A stretch of DNA of 64,000 bases, from NCBI GenBank assembly GCA_947631765.1, contig CANRMP010000006.1, forward strand, positions 62,001 to 126,000, given 5' to 3'. Made by a program: the position numbers and the translations under genes. The stretch is from an uncultured Clostridia bacterium (GTDB lineage Bacteria > Bacillota > Clostridia > Oscillospirales > CAG-272). Positions 53,210 to 61,152 of this stretch are shown here, piece by piece. The notes beneath the pieces were generated by a model. It saw only the letters and a list, made by a program, of their open reading frames with translations. It had not been told where the DNA came from and ran no database searches. Position 1 is the first letter of the stretch. Each line of letters opens with the position of its first letter.

Positions 53210-53344
53210 GTGATCAGAACATATCAGCCCAAGAAAAGACAGAGAAGCAAAGAACACGGCTTTAGAAAGAGAATGAGCACGGCAAACGGTCGCAAGGTTC
53301 TGAAAAGAAGACGTCAGAAGGGCAGACTCAGACTTTCGTACTGA
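53210..53344 (+). CDS. rpmH: 50S ribosomal protein L34
   Basis: L34 is a small basic protein of the large ribosomal subunit. The frame from GTG at 53210 to the stop at 53344 gives 44 residues, the usual length: [18 protein letters not shown], then [18 protein letters not shown] and a KGRLRLSY end. A GGAAGG site lies 8 bases upstream. It is divergent from dnaA and leads the rpmH-rnpA-yidD-yidC-jag group, the standard order at bacterial origins. Confidence 0.98.
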   Translation: MIRTYQPKKRQRSKEHGFRKRMSTANGRKVLKRRRQKGRLRLSY

Positions 53345-53723
53345 GAAAAAGCGGTATCGCTGCCGTTTTGGTATTTCAAATATCGGGCATATGACAACAT
53401 ATGATTTTTCATATGTTTATTAAAAAAAGCGGCGGCGGTCAGCTTTTAGCCTTTGCTTTTATGGTAAATGCAAAATGGCGCATTTATTTGAGTTTTTTGC
53501 AGGGTTTAAAAACAAAAGCTCGGTGCCAAAAAGCTAAATAGGCATGAAAAACATCAAAAACCGCACTCAATGCGGCTTTTTGTTTTATTCGGGAACCAAA
53601 GCTTCGGCAAAAGCTGCAATTCGCGACTAAAGCAGACTTTGTCAAAATAATATTTGCCGCATTTTAATTTGCGTATAACGTAAAACGTTTTTTGCGGCAA
53701 ACAGGCTTACAGAGGGTATTTTT
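53345..53723 (+). other. rpmH-rnpA spacer
   Basis: No gene is seen in this 379-base A+T-rich gap. It contains CATATGACAACATATGATTTTTCATATG near 53388 (overlapping short palindromes) and the terminator at 53561. No promoter for rnpA is convincing. Confidence 0.5.
53561..53586 (+). terminator. Terminator after rpmH
   Basis: CCGCA and TGCGG arms around CTCAA, preceded by A-tracts and followed by CTTTTTGTTTT. It lies 217 bases after rpmH and separates it from rnpA. Confidence 0.75.
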
Positions 53724-54098
53724 TTGAAATATATTTCACTTTGCGAAAATCACCTTTTTACAAAAGCATATACAGCGGGAAAAAAATACCGAAGCGGAAA
53801 AATCACTCTGTATGTGCTCACGGACAAGCACGCATGGCTTATTGAAAAGCAAAACCCCCTGCATGAAATGCTTAACAGAGTGGGATACGCTGTGCCCAAA
53901 AAAGGGCTCGGCGCGGTAAAAAGAAATAGGGTGAAGAGAATTTTAAGGCACGCTTATGCCGAGCTTGAGAGAAAATTTCAGGTGAAAAAAGGCTTAATTC
54001 TCGTAATCGGCGCCGGAATAAACGCGCAAAACGCTAAAACGCCCGAAATATACCGCGACCTTGAGGGCGCGGCATGGAGAGCAAATATAATATGCTGA
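53724..54098 (+). CDS. rnpA: Ribonuclease P protein component
   Basis: RnpA assists the RNase P RNA in trimming tRNA 5' ends. The 124-residue protein has the family's basic RNR helix, KRNRVKRILR at 66-75, and an N-terminal FTKAYTAGKKYRSGKITLYV segment in place of the usual FxxVxxxGxxxxxxxF. The start is TTG at 53724 with AGAGGG 8 bases upstream. Its last 25 bases overlap the start of yidD, indicating translational coupling. Confidence 0.95.
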   Translation: MKYISLCENHLFTKAYTAGKKYRSGKITLYVLTDKHAWLIEKQNPLHEMLNRVGYAVPKKGLGAVKRNRVKRILRHAYAELERKFQVKKGLILVIGAGINAQNAKTPEIYRDLEGAAWRANIIC

Positions 54099-54388
54099 AA
54101 ATAAAAAAGCTTTTTATAGCTCCGATAAGGTTTTATCAAAAACATATTTCTCCGAATAAGGGCGCGCCCTGCTGTAAATATCTTCCCACATGCTCCGAAT
54201 ATGCTATTGAAGCTATTGAAGAATGGGGAGTTATAAGAGGGCTTGCCTTGGCGCTTTGGAGAGTACTTCGGTGCAACCCTTTCAGCAAGGGCGGGCTTGA
54301 CCCTGTGCCTCAAAGAACAAAAAAATCCCGAAAAACAAGCAAAACAGGTAAAAAAGAAAAACCGAGCGAAAACGAAATCGACGCTTAA
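54074..54388 (+). CDS. yidD: Membrane protein insertion efficiency factor YidD
   Basis: YidD supports YidC-dependent membrane protein insertion. The 104-residue protein has the family core FIAPIRFYQKHISPNK, CCKYLPTCSEYAIEAI with conserved Cys, and WRVLRCNPFSKGGLDPVP. The C-terminal 25 residues are a basic Lys-rich tail. Start is ATG at 54074 inside rnpA; ATG at 54092 (MLKIKKLF) is an alternative. An amphipathic N-terminal helix should attach it to the inner face of the membrane. Confidence 0.95.
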   Translation: MESKYNMLKIKKLFIAPIRFYQKHISPNKGAPCCKYLPTCSEYAIEAIEEWGVIRGLALALWRVLRCNPFSKGGLDPVPQRTKKSRKTSKTGKKEKPSENEIDA

Positions 54389-54484
54389 TACGGGCAACAA
54401 TGCGGAATATTTTGTATTTTACATTGGTCATAAAACGGCTCCTTGCGGCTAAAGCGTCAAAAAAATTTATGAAGGAATCAGCCG

Positions 54485-55687
54485 ATGAACTATTTTAATT
54501 TTAGACTTGCATTTAATCCGATCGATTGGATTCTCGAGCTTTTCGGAAAGCTGCTTGCTTTCTTTAATGATATAACGGGCTCCTATATGGTCGCAATTTT
54601 GCTGTTTGCCGTACTGGCGAAAATTATTTTGTTTCCCTTTTCGATAAAACAGCAAAAATCAATGATAAAACAGGCAAAGCTCCGCCCGAAGGAACAGGCA
54701 ATCAGAAATAAATACAAGGGCAGGACAGATCAGGTATCTCAAAACAAAATGAGAGAGGAGATACTTGAAATGCAGCAGAGCGAGGGCTTTTCGCCGTTTG
54801 GCGGTTGCCTGCCGCTGCTTCTTCAATTTCCTATTATTATAGGTCTTTATCAGATAATCAGAAACCCGCTGAGATATATTTGCGGACTTTCCTCCGAGAC
54901 GGTAAATAGCATTAAAGAGGCTATTATTTCGCTTAAGGACAGCCTTAAATACAGCGGTACAATTGCCGACAGCGCGGCAAGGATTGATGAGCTCCAATGC
55001 GTTACAATACTCAAAGATAATTTTGACAGCATTAATGCCAAAGTCGAAAACGGTATCGGCATTGGCGTTGACAATCTGCCGAACTTCAAATTTTTCGGCT
55101 TTGACCTCTCCGTGGTACCGGGAAATTCCCTGCTCTCTTTCTATATTCTCGTTCCGGTGCTCACCTTTGTCATTCTCTATTTCAGCATGAAGCTCACAAG
55201 AAAGCTTTCTTACCAGCCGATTCAGGACGATCAGCAGAACATGGGCTGTTCAACGAAAATAATGGACTTCACCATGCCGCTTATGAGTACGTGGATCGCA
55301 TTTATCGTTCCTTCCCTGCTCGGCGTTTACTGGATGTTTAACAACATTTTGGGCGTTCTTCAATCTTTGCTGCTTAAGAAAATGTATCCTTTGCCGGTCT
55401 TCACCGAAGAAGATTTTAAGGCGGCGGAACGCGAATATAAGGGTAAAAAGCCTCTTAACTCCGGGGATGACCCGAGAGTGGACAAAAATAAAAAATACGT
55501 CTCTCTCCATCACATCGATGATGAGGATTATGACGAAAAAGGCAATTATATCGGCTCCCCCGAAATCCCCGAGAAGAAAGACGCAAACAAAGATAAATCG
55601 CCGGCAAATACCGGAAAGAGCAAACCGCGCCTTTCGGACAAGGCTCCCGAGCTTAAAGAAGATGATCCTCACGGTAAAAAGAAATAA
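54485..55687 (+). CDS. yidC: Membrane protein insertase YidC/SpoIIIJ
   Basis: YidC/Oxa1 inserts membrane proteins with or without SecYEG. The 400-residue protein has the five-helix core: helix at about 32-58 (GSYMVAILLFAVLAKIILFPF), the cytoplasmic hairpin rich in Lys/Gln (KQQKSMIKQAKLRPKEQ), GGCLPLLLQFPIIIGLYQIIRNPL at about 106-130, and further helices at 215-240 and 270-300. A basic Lys/Asp-rich tail ends the protein. The loop between helices 2 and 3 (about 130-210) is longer than in Bacillus. There is no lipobox, unlike SpoIIIJ/YqjG. Start is ATG 6 bases after AAGGAATC. Confidence 0.95.
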   Translation: MNYFNFRLAFNPIDWILELFGKLLAFFNDITGSYMVAILLFAVLAKIILFPFSIKQQKSMIKQAKLRPKEQAIRNKYKGRTDQVSQNKMREEILEMQQSEGFSPFGGCLPLLLQFPIIIGLYQIIRNPLRYICGLSSETVNSIKEAIISLKDSLKYSGTIADSAARIDELQCVTILKDNFDSINAKVENGIGIGVDNLPNFKFFGFDLSVVPGNSLLSFYILVPVLTFVILYFSMKLTRKLSYQPIQDDQQNMGCSTKIMDFTMPLMSTWIAFIVPSLLGVYWMFNNILGVLQSLLLKKMYPLPVFTEEDFKAAEREYKGKKPLNSGDDPRVDKNKKYVSLHHIDDEDYDEKGNYIGSPEIPEKKDANKDKSPANTGKSKPRLSDKAPELKEDDPHGKKK

Positions 55688-55739
55688 AGCTTGTTAATTA
55701 GTTAAATTGTTAAACTGTTTGAAAGAAGGATATTTTAAA

Positions 55740-56378
55740 ATGAAAAAGGAAATAGAAGTCAGCGCAAAAACCATTGAAGCCGCAATAGAAAAGGGCGCGG
55801 CGTCCATTGGTGTTGATGTAAGCCTTGTAAAAAGTGAGGTTATAACCGAGCCGAAAAAAGGCTTTTTGGGTATTGGAGAAATTCCGGCAAGAGTTAAGGT
55901 CATTTATGAGCCTTCTCCCAAGGCAATCGCGCTCTCCTTTGTGAAAACCCTTATTGAAAATATGGGTATCGACGCCTCTGTCACTCTTGTGGAAAATGAA
56001 AACGGCGTCACAATAAACGTAAATGGCGGAAACTGCTCCTCCCTTATCGGGCATCACGGCGAAACGCTTGACCAGCTTCAATACCTTGTGAGCCTTGCGG
56101 CTAACAAGGACAAGGATGAAGAACACGGCAACGACTACACTAAAATTACCGTCGACGTCGAAGATTACAGGGCAAAAAGAGAAGCAACCCTCCGCTCCCT
56201 TGCAAGACGCATGGCGTCAAAAGTACTTAAATATAAGAAAAACGTCGCCCTTGAGCCGATGAGCGCTTACGAAAGAAGAATTATTCATTCCGAAATTCAA
56301 AATATCGAGGGCGTTACCACAAACAGCGTCGGTCAGGAAAATAACCGCAGAGTTATAATTATCTACGAACGCAAATAA
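55740..56378 (+). CDS. jag: RNA-binding protein Jag (KhpB)
   Basis: Jag/KhpB is an RNA-binding protein linked to YidC and to control of cell shape and sporulation. The 212-residue product from ATG at 55740 (AAGGAT upstream) has a Jag-N domain (1-50, EVSAKTIEAAIEKGAA and KKGFLGIGEIPARVKV), a KH domain (about 72-145, LIGHHGETLDQLQYLVSLA) and an R3H domain (about 150-210, LARRMASKVLKYKKNVALEP and RRIIHSEIQ). The Jag-N domain is present, as in most clostridia. It follows yidC by 52 bases. Confidence 0.96.
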   Translation: MKKEIEVSAKTIEAAIEKGAASIGVDVSLVKSEVITEPKKGFLGIGEIPARVKVIYEPSPKAIALSFVKTLIENMGIDASVTLVENENGVTINVNGGNCSSLIGHHGETLDQLQYLVSLAANKDKDEEHGNDYTKITVDVEDYRAKREATLRSLARRMASKVLKYKKNVALEPMSAYERRIIHSEIQNIEGVTTNSVGQENNRRVIIIYERK

Positions 56379-56470
56379 AATATTATCGGTATAGTACTTA
56401 TAAATACAATTCTAAGTGAAATTCAATTTGCCCCATCGCAGCTTGATTTAAATTCACGAAAGGAAAAACC

Positions 56471-57076
56471 ATGGCGTACAACATTTTAACTGTAAGCAGA
56501 GAGTTCGGCAGCGGCGGACACAGCATCGCCAAAGAAGTGGCAAACAGACTCGGTATTCCCTTCTATGATCGGGAAATCGTAGATAAAATAGCGCTTGAAA
56601 CCGGTTTTTCTCCTGAATTTATCGTGGAGGAAAGCGAGTACGCTAAAAGCAGAAGTATTTTTGCCTACGCCTTCTCCTTTAAGGGTACCCCCGGAGTGAT
56701 GGGCGGTCTCTCCCCTTGGGATTATCTCTGGACAGTTCAGAAAAAAGTAATACTTGAGGTCGCTCAAAAGGGTCCCTGCGTAATAATCGGTCGCTGCGCA
56801 GACCATATCCTAAAGGACCGCACCGACGTACTCCACGTCTTTATCCACGCCGATAAGGAATATAGGGCGCAAAGAATTGTCGCCCTTTACGGCGAAACCG
56901 ATAAGCCCGCTATTAAAAGACTTGAGGAAAAAGATGGAAAAAGAAGCTACCACTACAGACATTTTACCGATAAAGTCTGGGGTATGTCCCAAAATTACCA
57001 CCTCAGCCTCGATTCCCACGTCATGGGCGAAAAGAGATGCGTCGACCTTATCGTCGACCTGATGCAAGGTAAATAA
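56471..57076 (+). CDS. Cytidylate kinase-like family protein
   Basis: The 201-residue protein belongs to the cytidylate-kinase-like (Cytidylate_kin2) family. The phosphate-binding loop SREFGSGGHSIAKEVA lies near residues 9-24; it deviates from the classical GxxGxGK(S/T) because His replaces Lys. GIPFYDREIVDKIALETG and VIIGRCADHILK segments follow, then a lid-like region with RxxR arginines (YRHFTDKVWG). The true cmk gene is probably elsewhere. The substrate of this family is not established. Start is ATG after GAAAGGAAA. It is the last gene of the rightward origin-proximal group. Confidence 0.8.
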   Translation: MAYNILTVSREFGSGGHSIAKEVANRLGIPFYDREIVDKIALETGFSPEFIVEESEYAKSRSIFAYAFSFKGTPGVMGGLSPWDYLWTVQKKVILEVAQKGPCVIIGRCADHILKDRTDVLHVFIHADKEYRAQRIVALYGETDKPAIKRLEEKDGKRSYHYRHFTDKVWGMSQNYHLSLDSHVMGEKRCVDLIVDLMQGK

Positions 57077-57091
57077 TTTGCCCTCATTCCC

Positions 57092-57137
57092 ACCCCCGCC
57101 GAAAGAGCGTCTGACGTTCTGACACGGGGGTTTTTCT
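57092..57137 (+). terminator. Terminator of the cytidylate kinase-like gene
   Basis: ACCCCCG (57092-57098) pairs with CGGGGGT (57125-57131) around an inner AGAGCGT/ACGTTCT stem, followed by TTTTTC. Confidence 0.75.
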
Positions 57138-57183
57138 TTGCGGCGGCGCTGATTGGGAGACGGGGGCTTTCGCCGCTGCGGCG

Positions 57184-57230
57184 GCGACGGGGGCTTTGCC
57201 CCTCGACCCCACCGGCTTTTGAAAAGCCGG
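57184..57230 (-). repeat. Palindromic repeat module 1, copy C
   Basis: Read on the minus strand: CCGGCTTTTCAAAAGCCGG, GTGGGGTCGAGGGGC, AAAGCCCCCGTCGC. It differs from copy D at only a few positions. Confidence 0.8.
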
Positions 57231-57627
57231 GGAAACCTTGAATGGGTTTAATAAAGCTTGCGTACGGTCAAAAGGGCGCGTCGGCTGTAAAAACGACGCT
57301 GAATTTGAGATAAATATAAGTTAAATCGGTTTTTCGCTTTCCCGCCTTTGCGCCCTTTTGGACCACTCTGCCGAGCTATCGGCAGAGCGTTTCACGTATC
57401 TGTCTTGAAATACGCGCAACGTACATTAAAGGATGAAATATTGTATATTTTAGTTGTATTGATATTAAAACTGCATTATAAGCAAGGTGAAGCACATGAG
57501 GCACCTTTTTGCAGAGAGAGCAAGATTTTCGTAAGTCATATATGATGCCAAGTGGGTGAAAATCTAAAGTATCCCGCAAAAATACGGTCATAACAAACAT
57601 GTTGAGCAAAATATTCCCACAATTTGA

Positions 57628-57860
57628 GCTCTGCGCCGCGGGGCAAACCGAAGGTTTGCAGGTCGGTATATATATGCGGCGTGCAAGCTTGCTTGCAGCG
57701 GCGCGTATATATACCGACCGAAGTCGTCCGAGCGAAGCAAGGAAGACCGCGGAGCTGAGCGCGAGTGCGCGCTATACGAGCGTCCGTATGTTTTTCCGGC
57801 TTTTAAAAGCCGGTGGGGTCGAGGGGCAAAGCCCCCGTCGCCGCCGCAGCGGCGAAATCC
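57628..57860 (+). repeat. Composite palindromic repeat, copy D
   Basis: Module 2 (57628-57712; GCAAACCGAAGGTTTGC hairpin, then GCGGCG..GCAAGCTTGCTTGC..GCGGCGCG) is followed by module 1 (57796-57842). It is the same arrangement as copy A at 21640-21871 in opposite orientation. The segment joining the modules also matches near CGTATGTTTTTCCG. Confidence 0.75.
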
Positions 57861-57931
57861 CCTATTTCTCTTATTTCTCATCTTTCTCATATTTCACAGC
57901 TGCGAATTTCCCTACCCCATTTAAACAAATG

Positions 57932-57973
57932 CGGCAAAAAAGAACTGCCCCGCTGCCATACGGCAGCGGGGCA
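57932..57973 (-). terminator. Terminator of the bcd-etfBA operon
   Basis: TGCCCCGCTGCC (57946-57957) and GGCAGCGGGGCA (57962-57973) form a perfect 12-base stem; on the minus strand it is followed by GTTCTTTTTTG. It lies 15 bases after the etfA stop. Confidence 0.92.
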
Positions 57974-57987
57974 ATACTAAAAACATG

Positions 57988-58983
57988 TCAATTCTTTTTT
58001 TCTTTCACAGCCTTAATCATAGCGGGGACGACTTCCATGACGTCGCCGACGATTCTATAGTCGGCTATTTTAAAGATAGGGGCGTTAGGGTCGGTATTGA
58101 TAGCGACTATAGTATCTGAGCCGGACATACCGACGATATGCTGAAGGGCGCCGGAGATACCGCAAGCGATATAGAGTTTAGGGGCGACGGTTTTGCCTGT
58201 TTGTCCCACCTGATATGCCGAGGGGAGCCAGCCGGCGTCGACTGCGGCGCGCGACGCGGCGACCGAGCCGCCGAGCGCGTCGGCAAGCTCGCGGAGCATT
58301 CCGAAATTTTCGGGTTTTTTCATACCGCGTCCGCCTGAGACGATTATTTCCGCTTCTTCGAGATTGATTTGTTCGGTAACCTCTTTAACGCGTTCCAAGA
58401 GCGAGACGCGGATTTTTTCGGGGTCGATATGGATATTTTCTTTAATTATTTCGCCGGTGCGGCCTTCGTCAAAGGTTCCCTTTTTGAAGGTTCCGGGGCG
58501 GACGGTTGACATTTGGGGGCGGTTATCGGGGCATATGATAGTTGCCATAAGATTGCCGCCGAAGGCGGGACGGGTGGAAAGCAGATTACCCGTTTCGCTG
58601 TCGATGTCAAGTCCGGTACAGTCGGCGGTAAGTCCGGTTGAGAGCTTACACGCAACGCGGGGACCGAGGTCACGGCCGTTTTTTGTTGCGCCGATAAGGA
58701 CTATTTCGGGCTGATATTTTTTGATAAGCTCGTTTACGGCGTAGCTTGAGGCGTCGGAATTATAATTTCTGTATTCCTCGCCTTCGACAAGGATAGCGGC
58801 ATCTGCGCCGTAAGCTATTGCGTTTTTGGCGACTTTTTCGACATTTTCGCCGAGAATTACAGCAACAAGACTGCCGCCGAGCTTATTTGCAAGCGCCTTT
58901 CCGGGAGTGAGAAGCTCGTAGCCGACGCTTTTGGCGTTGCCCTCTTCCGTTTCAATATATACCCAAAGACTTTTAGTCTGCAT
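57988..58983 (-). CDS. etfA: Electron transfer flavoprotein alpha subunit
   Basis: EtfA holds FAD and, with EtfB, passes electrons between NADH, ferredoxin and acyl-CoA dehydrogenase. The 331-residue protein has an N-terminal alpha/beta domain (about 1-185) and the C-terminal FAD-binding domain with VSGGRGMKKPENF, then the signature GQTGKTVAPKLYIACGISGALQHIVGM, SDTIVAINTDPNAPIF and IADYRIVGD. Start is ATG after GAGGAGGA. It is the last gene of the bcd-etfB-etfA operon, 12 bases after etfB. Confidence 0.96.
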   Translation of the reverse strand: MQTKSLWVYIETEEGNAKSVGYELLTPGKALANKLGGSLVAVILGENVEKVAKNAIAYGADAAILVEGEEYRNYNSDASSYAVNELIKKYQPEIVLIGATKNGRDLGPRVACKLSTGLTADCTGLDIDSETGNLLSTRPAFGGNLMATIICPDNRPQMSTVRPGTFKKGTFDEGRTGEIIKENIHIDPEKIRVSLLERVKEVTEQINLEEAEIIVSGGRGMKKPENFGMLRELADALGGSVAASRAAVDAGWLPSAYQVGQTGKTVAPKLYIACGISGALQHIVGMSGSDTIVAINTDPNAPIFKIADYRIVGDVMEVVPAMIKAVKEKKN

Positions 58984-58995
58984 AGCTCGTCCTCC

Positions 58996-59799
58996 TCATT
59001 TCAGAATGCCGGCGTCAAACAGAAGACCGACGAGCTGTGCGCCTGCCGCTGACCCTTCCACGCCGGAAATTGTTTGTCCGTTTTTCTGCACTTCTGCGGT
59101 ATAGGTGGATTTCACCTTTGTGGGGGAGCCTTTGAGTCCCCTTCTGTTTTCGTCGACAATAACCTCTGCGGAAGTCAGAGTGGGAATTGTCGCCTTTCTT
59201 GCCGCCAGTTTGCTTTTAATTGAGGGATAGCGCGGCTCATACGGGGTTTTTTCAACCGTTACAACCGCCGGAAATTTTGCGGCGACTATGTCATAGCCCT
59301 CATCGCTTTCGCGCCTTACCTTTATGGTGTCGCCCTCCACCTGCGATTCATAAGCGTAGGTAATGAGCGCTCTGTCAAGGTGTTCGGAAATTTCAGGACC
59401 AACCTGCCCGGTATCCCCGTCGATTGCCTGTTTTCCGCAGAAAATAAGATCGAACGGAGAGCCGTTTTTCTCTTCCAAAAGCTTTATTGCAGTTGAGATA
59501 ATACAGCTTGTGGCAAGGGTGTCGGAGCCTCCGAACACTCTGTCACTTATAAGATATGCTTCGTCGGCGCCGACTCCGAGACATTCTCTGAGGGTGTCCT
59601 TTGCCATTTCGGGACCCATGGAAAGCACGGTGATTTTTCCGCCTGTTTTGTCCTTGATTCTTGCCGCCATTTCGAGCGCGTAGCCGTCATACGGGTTGAC
59701 AATTGAGGGAACTCCGGTGCGGATAAGCGTGTGCTTTATAGGGTCGATTTTAATTGAGGTGGTATCGGGAACCTGTTTTACACAAACGAGTATATTCAT
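58996..59799 (-). CDS. etfB: Electron transfer flavoprotein beta subunit
   Basis: The 267-residue product from ATG at 59799 (AAGGAA upstream) begins MNILVCVKQVPDTTSIKID and has the EtfB nucleotide-binding region (DGDTGQVGPEISEHL near 120-135) and the signature VEKTPYEPRYPSIKSKLAARKA near 185-206. In clostridial bifurcating Etf this subunit binds the second FAD, which splits electrons between crotonyl-CoA and ferredoxin. Whether this pair bifurcates cannot be read with certainty, but the operon with an acyl-CoA dehydrogenase favours it. A TTG six bases earlier is an alternative start. Confidence 0.95.
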   Translation of the reverse strand: MNILVCVKQVPDTTSIKIDPIKHTLIRTGVPSIVNPYDGYALEMAARIKDKTGGKITVLSMGPEMAKDTLRECLGVGADEAYLISDRVFGGSDTLATSCIISTAIKLLEEKNGSPFDLIFCGKQAIDGDTGQVGPEISEHLDRALITYAYESQVEGDTIKVRRESDEGYDIVAAKFPAVVTVEKTPYEPRYPSIKSKLAARKATIPTLTSAEVIVDENRRGLKGSPTKVKSTYTAEVQKNGQTISGVEGSAAGAQLVGLLFDAGILK

Positions 59800-59814
59800 A
59801 AGCAATATTCCTTA

Positions 59815-60951
59815 TCAGTATTTCTTCAAAAGGCAGCCGGCGATAACGCCTCTTTGTATCTGATTGGTGCCCTCATAGATTTGAAGGATTTTTGCGTCGC
59901 GCACCAGCTTTTCAAGGGGATATTCTTTCATATAGCCGTAGCCGCCGAGCACCTGCAGTCCGTCTATAGCGCACTTCATTGCGGTGTCGGAGCCTTTGGT
60001 TTTTGCAATTGCCGACTCCATTTTGTAAGGCGCGCCCGCGTCGATAAGCTCGCCCGCATGGAGGTAAGCCTGTCTTGCACATTCGATTTCTATTGCCATG
60101 TCGGCAAGTATGTGCTGAACTGCCTGGAAGTTTGCGACAGGCTGTCCGAACTGTACGCGCTGTTTTGCGTATTTTGTGGCTTCCTCAAGCGCTCTTTGAG
60201 CAATGCCCACGCCGAAAGCGCCGACGCCCGCGCGGGAGTGGTCAAGAGTTTCCATAATGATTTTGAAGCCGCGGTTAAGCTTGCCAAGCAGATGATCCTT
60301 CGGCACGCGCACGTGATCAAATATGACCTCGGTGGTGTTAGAGAGCCTCATTCCCATCTTGTCCTCTTCTTTTCCGATAGAAACGCCCTCGCGGTCGCGC
60401 TCGACAATGAAAGCGGAAAGCCCCAAAACGCCCTTTTTGGGATCGGTCACGGCAAGAACCGTATAAATTCCGGCAATTCCCCCGTTGGAAATAAAGCATT
60501 TTGTTCCGTTTATGATATAATCATCCCCGTCGGGTACAGCGGTGGTCTGAACTCCGCCCGCATCAGAGCCCGCGTTTGGCTCGGTGAGACAGAAAGCGGC
60601 GTACTTTTTCTCGGTAAGGGTGTCAAACCACAGCTTTTTCTGCTCATCGGTTCCGGCAATAAGAACCGGATAGGTCGCAAGGCAGTTGCCGAACAGTGTG
60701 GTGGCAATACCGAGGTCGCCTCTGGCGATTTCTTCCGAAAGAGTTAAAAACGCAACGTTTGAAAGTCCGGCGCCGCCGAACTCCTCGGGCTGGCAGAGAC
60801 AGCCAAGTCCCATTTCATCTATCGCTATGTCAAGAATCGGAGCTGCAAATTCGTTCTTTTTTTCGTATTTGGGAGCGTTTGGAATGATTTCGTTGTTCAC
60901 AAATTCCCGCACCATGTCACGAAGCTCTAAGGTTTCTTCATCAAGTATCAT
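59815..60951 (-). CDS. Acyl-CoA dehydrogenase, butyryl-CoA dehydrogenase type
   Basis: The 378-residue flavoprotein reduces crotonyl-CoA to butyryl-CoA, or the reverse. It has the family signatures CLTEPNAGSDAGGVQTTA near residues 120-137 and GGYGYMKEYPLEKLVRDAK near 335-353, FAD contacts in RVQFGQPVANFQAVQ, and the catalytic Glu in IYEGTNQIQRGV near 360. ATG at 60951 is chosen because AAAGGAA precedes it; the frame upstream starts before a typical N-terminus. etfB follows after 15 bases. Thiolase, hydroxybutyryl-CoA dehydrogenase and crotonase genes are not adjacent, so the substrate chain length is inferred from context only. Confidence 0.92.
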   Translation of the reverse strand: MILDEETLELRDMVREFVNNEIIPNAPKYEKKNEFAAPILDIAIDEMGLGCLCQPEEFGGAGLSNVAFLTLSEEIARGDLGIATTLFGNCLATYPVLIAGTDEQKKLWFDTLTEKKYAAFCLTEPNAGSDAGGVQTTAVPDGDDYIINGTKCFISNGGIAGIYTVLAVTDPKKGVLGLSAFIVERDREGVSIGKEEDKMGMRLSNTTEVIFDHVRVPKDHLLGKLNRGFKIIMETLDHSRAGVGAFGVGIAQRALEEATKYAKQRVQFGQPVANFQAVQHILADMAIEIECARQAYLHAGELIDAGAPYKMESAIAKTKGSDTAMKCAIDGLQVLGGYGYMKEYPLEKLVRDAKILQIYEGTNQIQRGVIAGCLLKKY

Positions 60952-61035
60952 GATCTGTATTCCTTTCGTTTTTACAATTAACCAAGCGCCATGCAAGCAC
61001 ATAAACAGGCAGTTGTACTTATACTGTTAAATTAA

Positions 61036-61064
61036 ATTATAACATCCGTACCGTGCTTTGTCAA
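61036..61064 (-). promoter_or_regulatory. Promoter of the acyl-CoA dehydrogenase-etfBA operon
   Basis: Minus-strand TTGACA (61059-61064), 17 bases, TATAAT (61036-61041), a perfect match 85 bases before the start codon. Confidence 0.85.
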
Positions 61065-61152
61065 GTGACAGTTTCTTGCCGTATGTCGCGGTGCTGCCGG
61101 TATACGTGCAGCAGTACCCTTTTTGGACTACCCTTCTTTTTGGGGAGAGTGT

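Larger units (their letters stand above)
57138..57931. other. 0.8 kb non-coding repeat-bearing region
   Basis: No gene is supported. Apart from repeat copies C (57184-57230) and D (57628-57860), it contains a perfect hairpin CTCTGCCGA/TCGGCAGAG (57366-57387) and a terminator-like AAGGTG..CACCTTTTT (57484-57510) whose transcript, if any, is not identified. Short open frames crossing it have no ribosome binding sites. Confidence 0.6.

Noticed and set aside
57386..57402. Possible parS site
   Set aside because: Only half of the palindrome is present (GTTTCACGT); the other arm does not match.
57348..57545. 65-codon open frame in the repeat-bearing gap
   Set aside because: No ribosome binding site, crosses a perfect hairpin and a terminator-like structure, and matches nothing I recognise.
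59854..60747. 297-codon open frame antisense to the acyl-CoA dehydrogenase gene
   Set aside because: Shadow frame caused by codon bias of the real gene.
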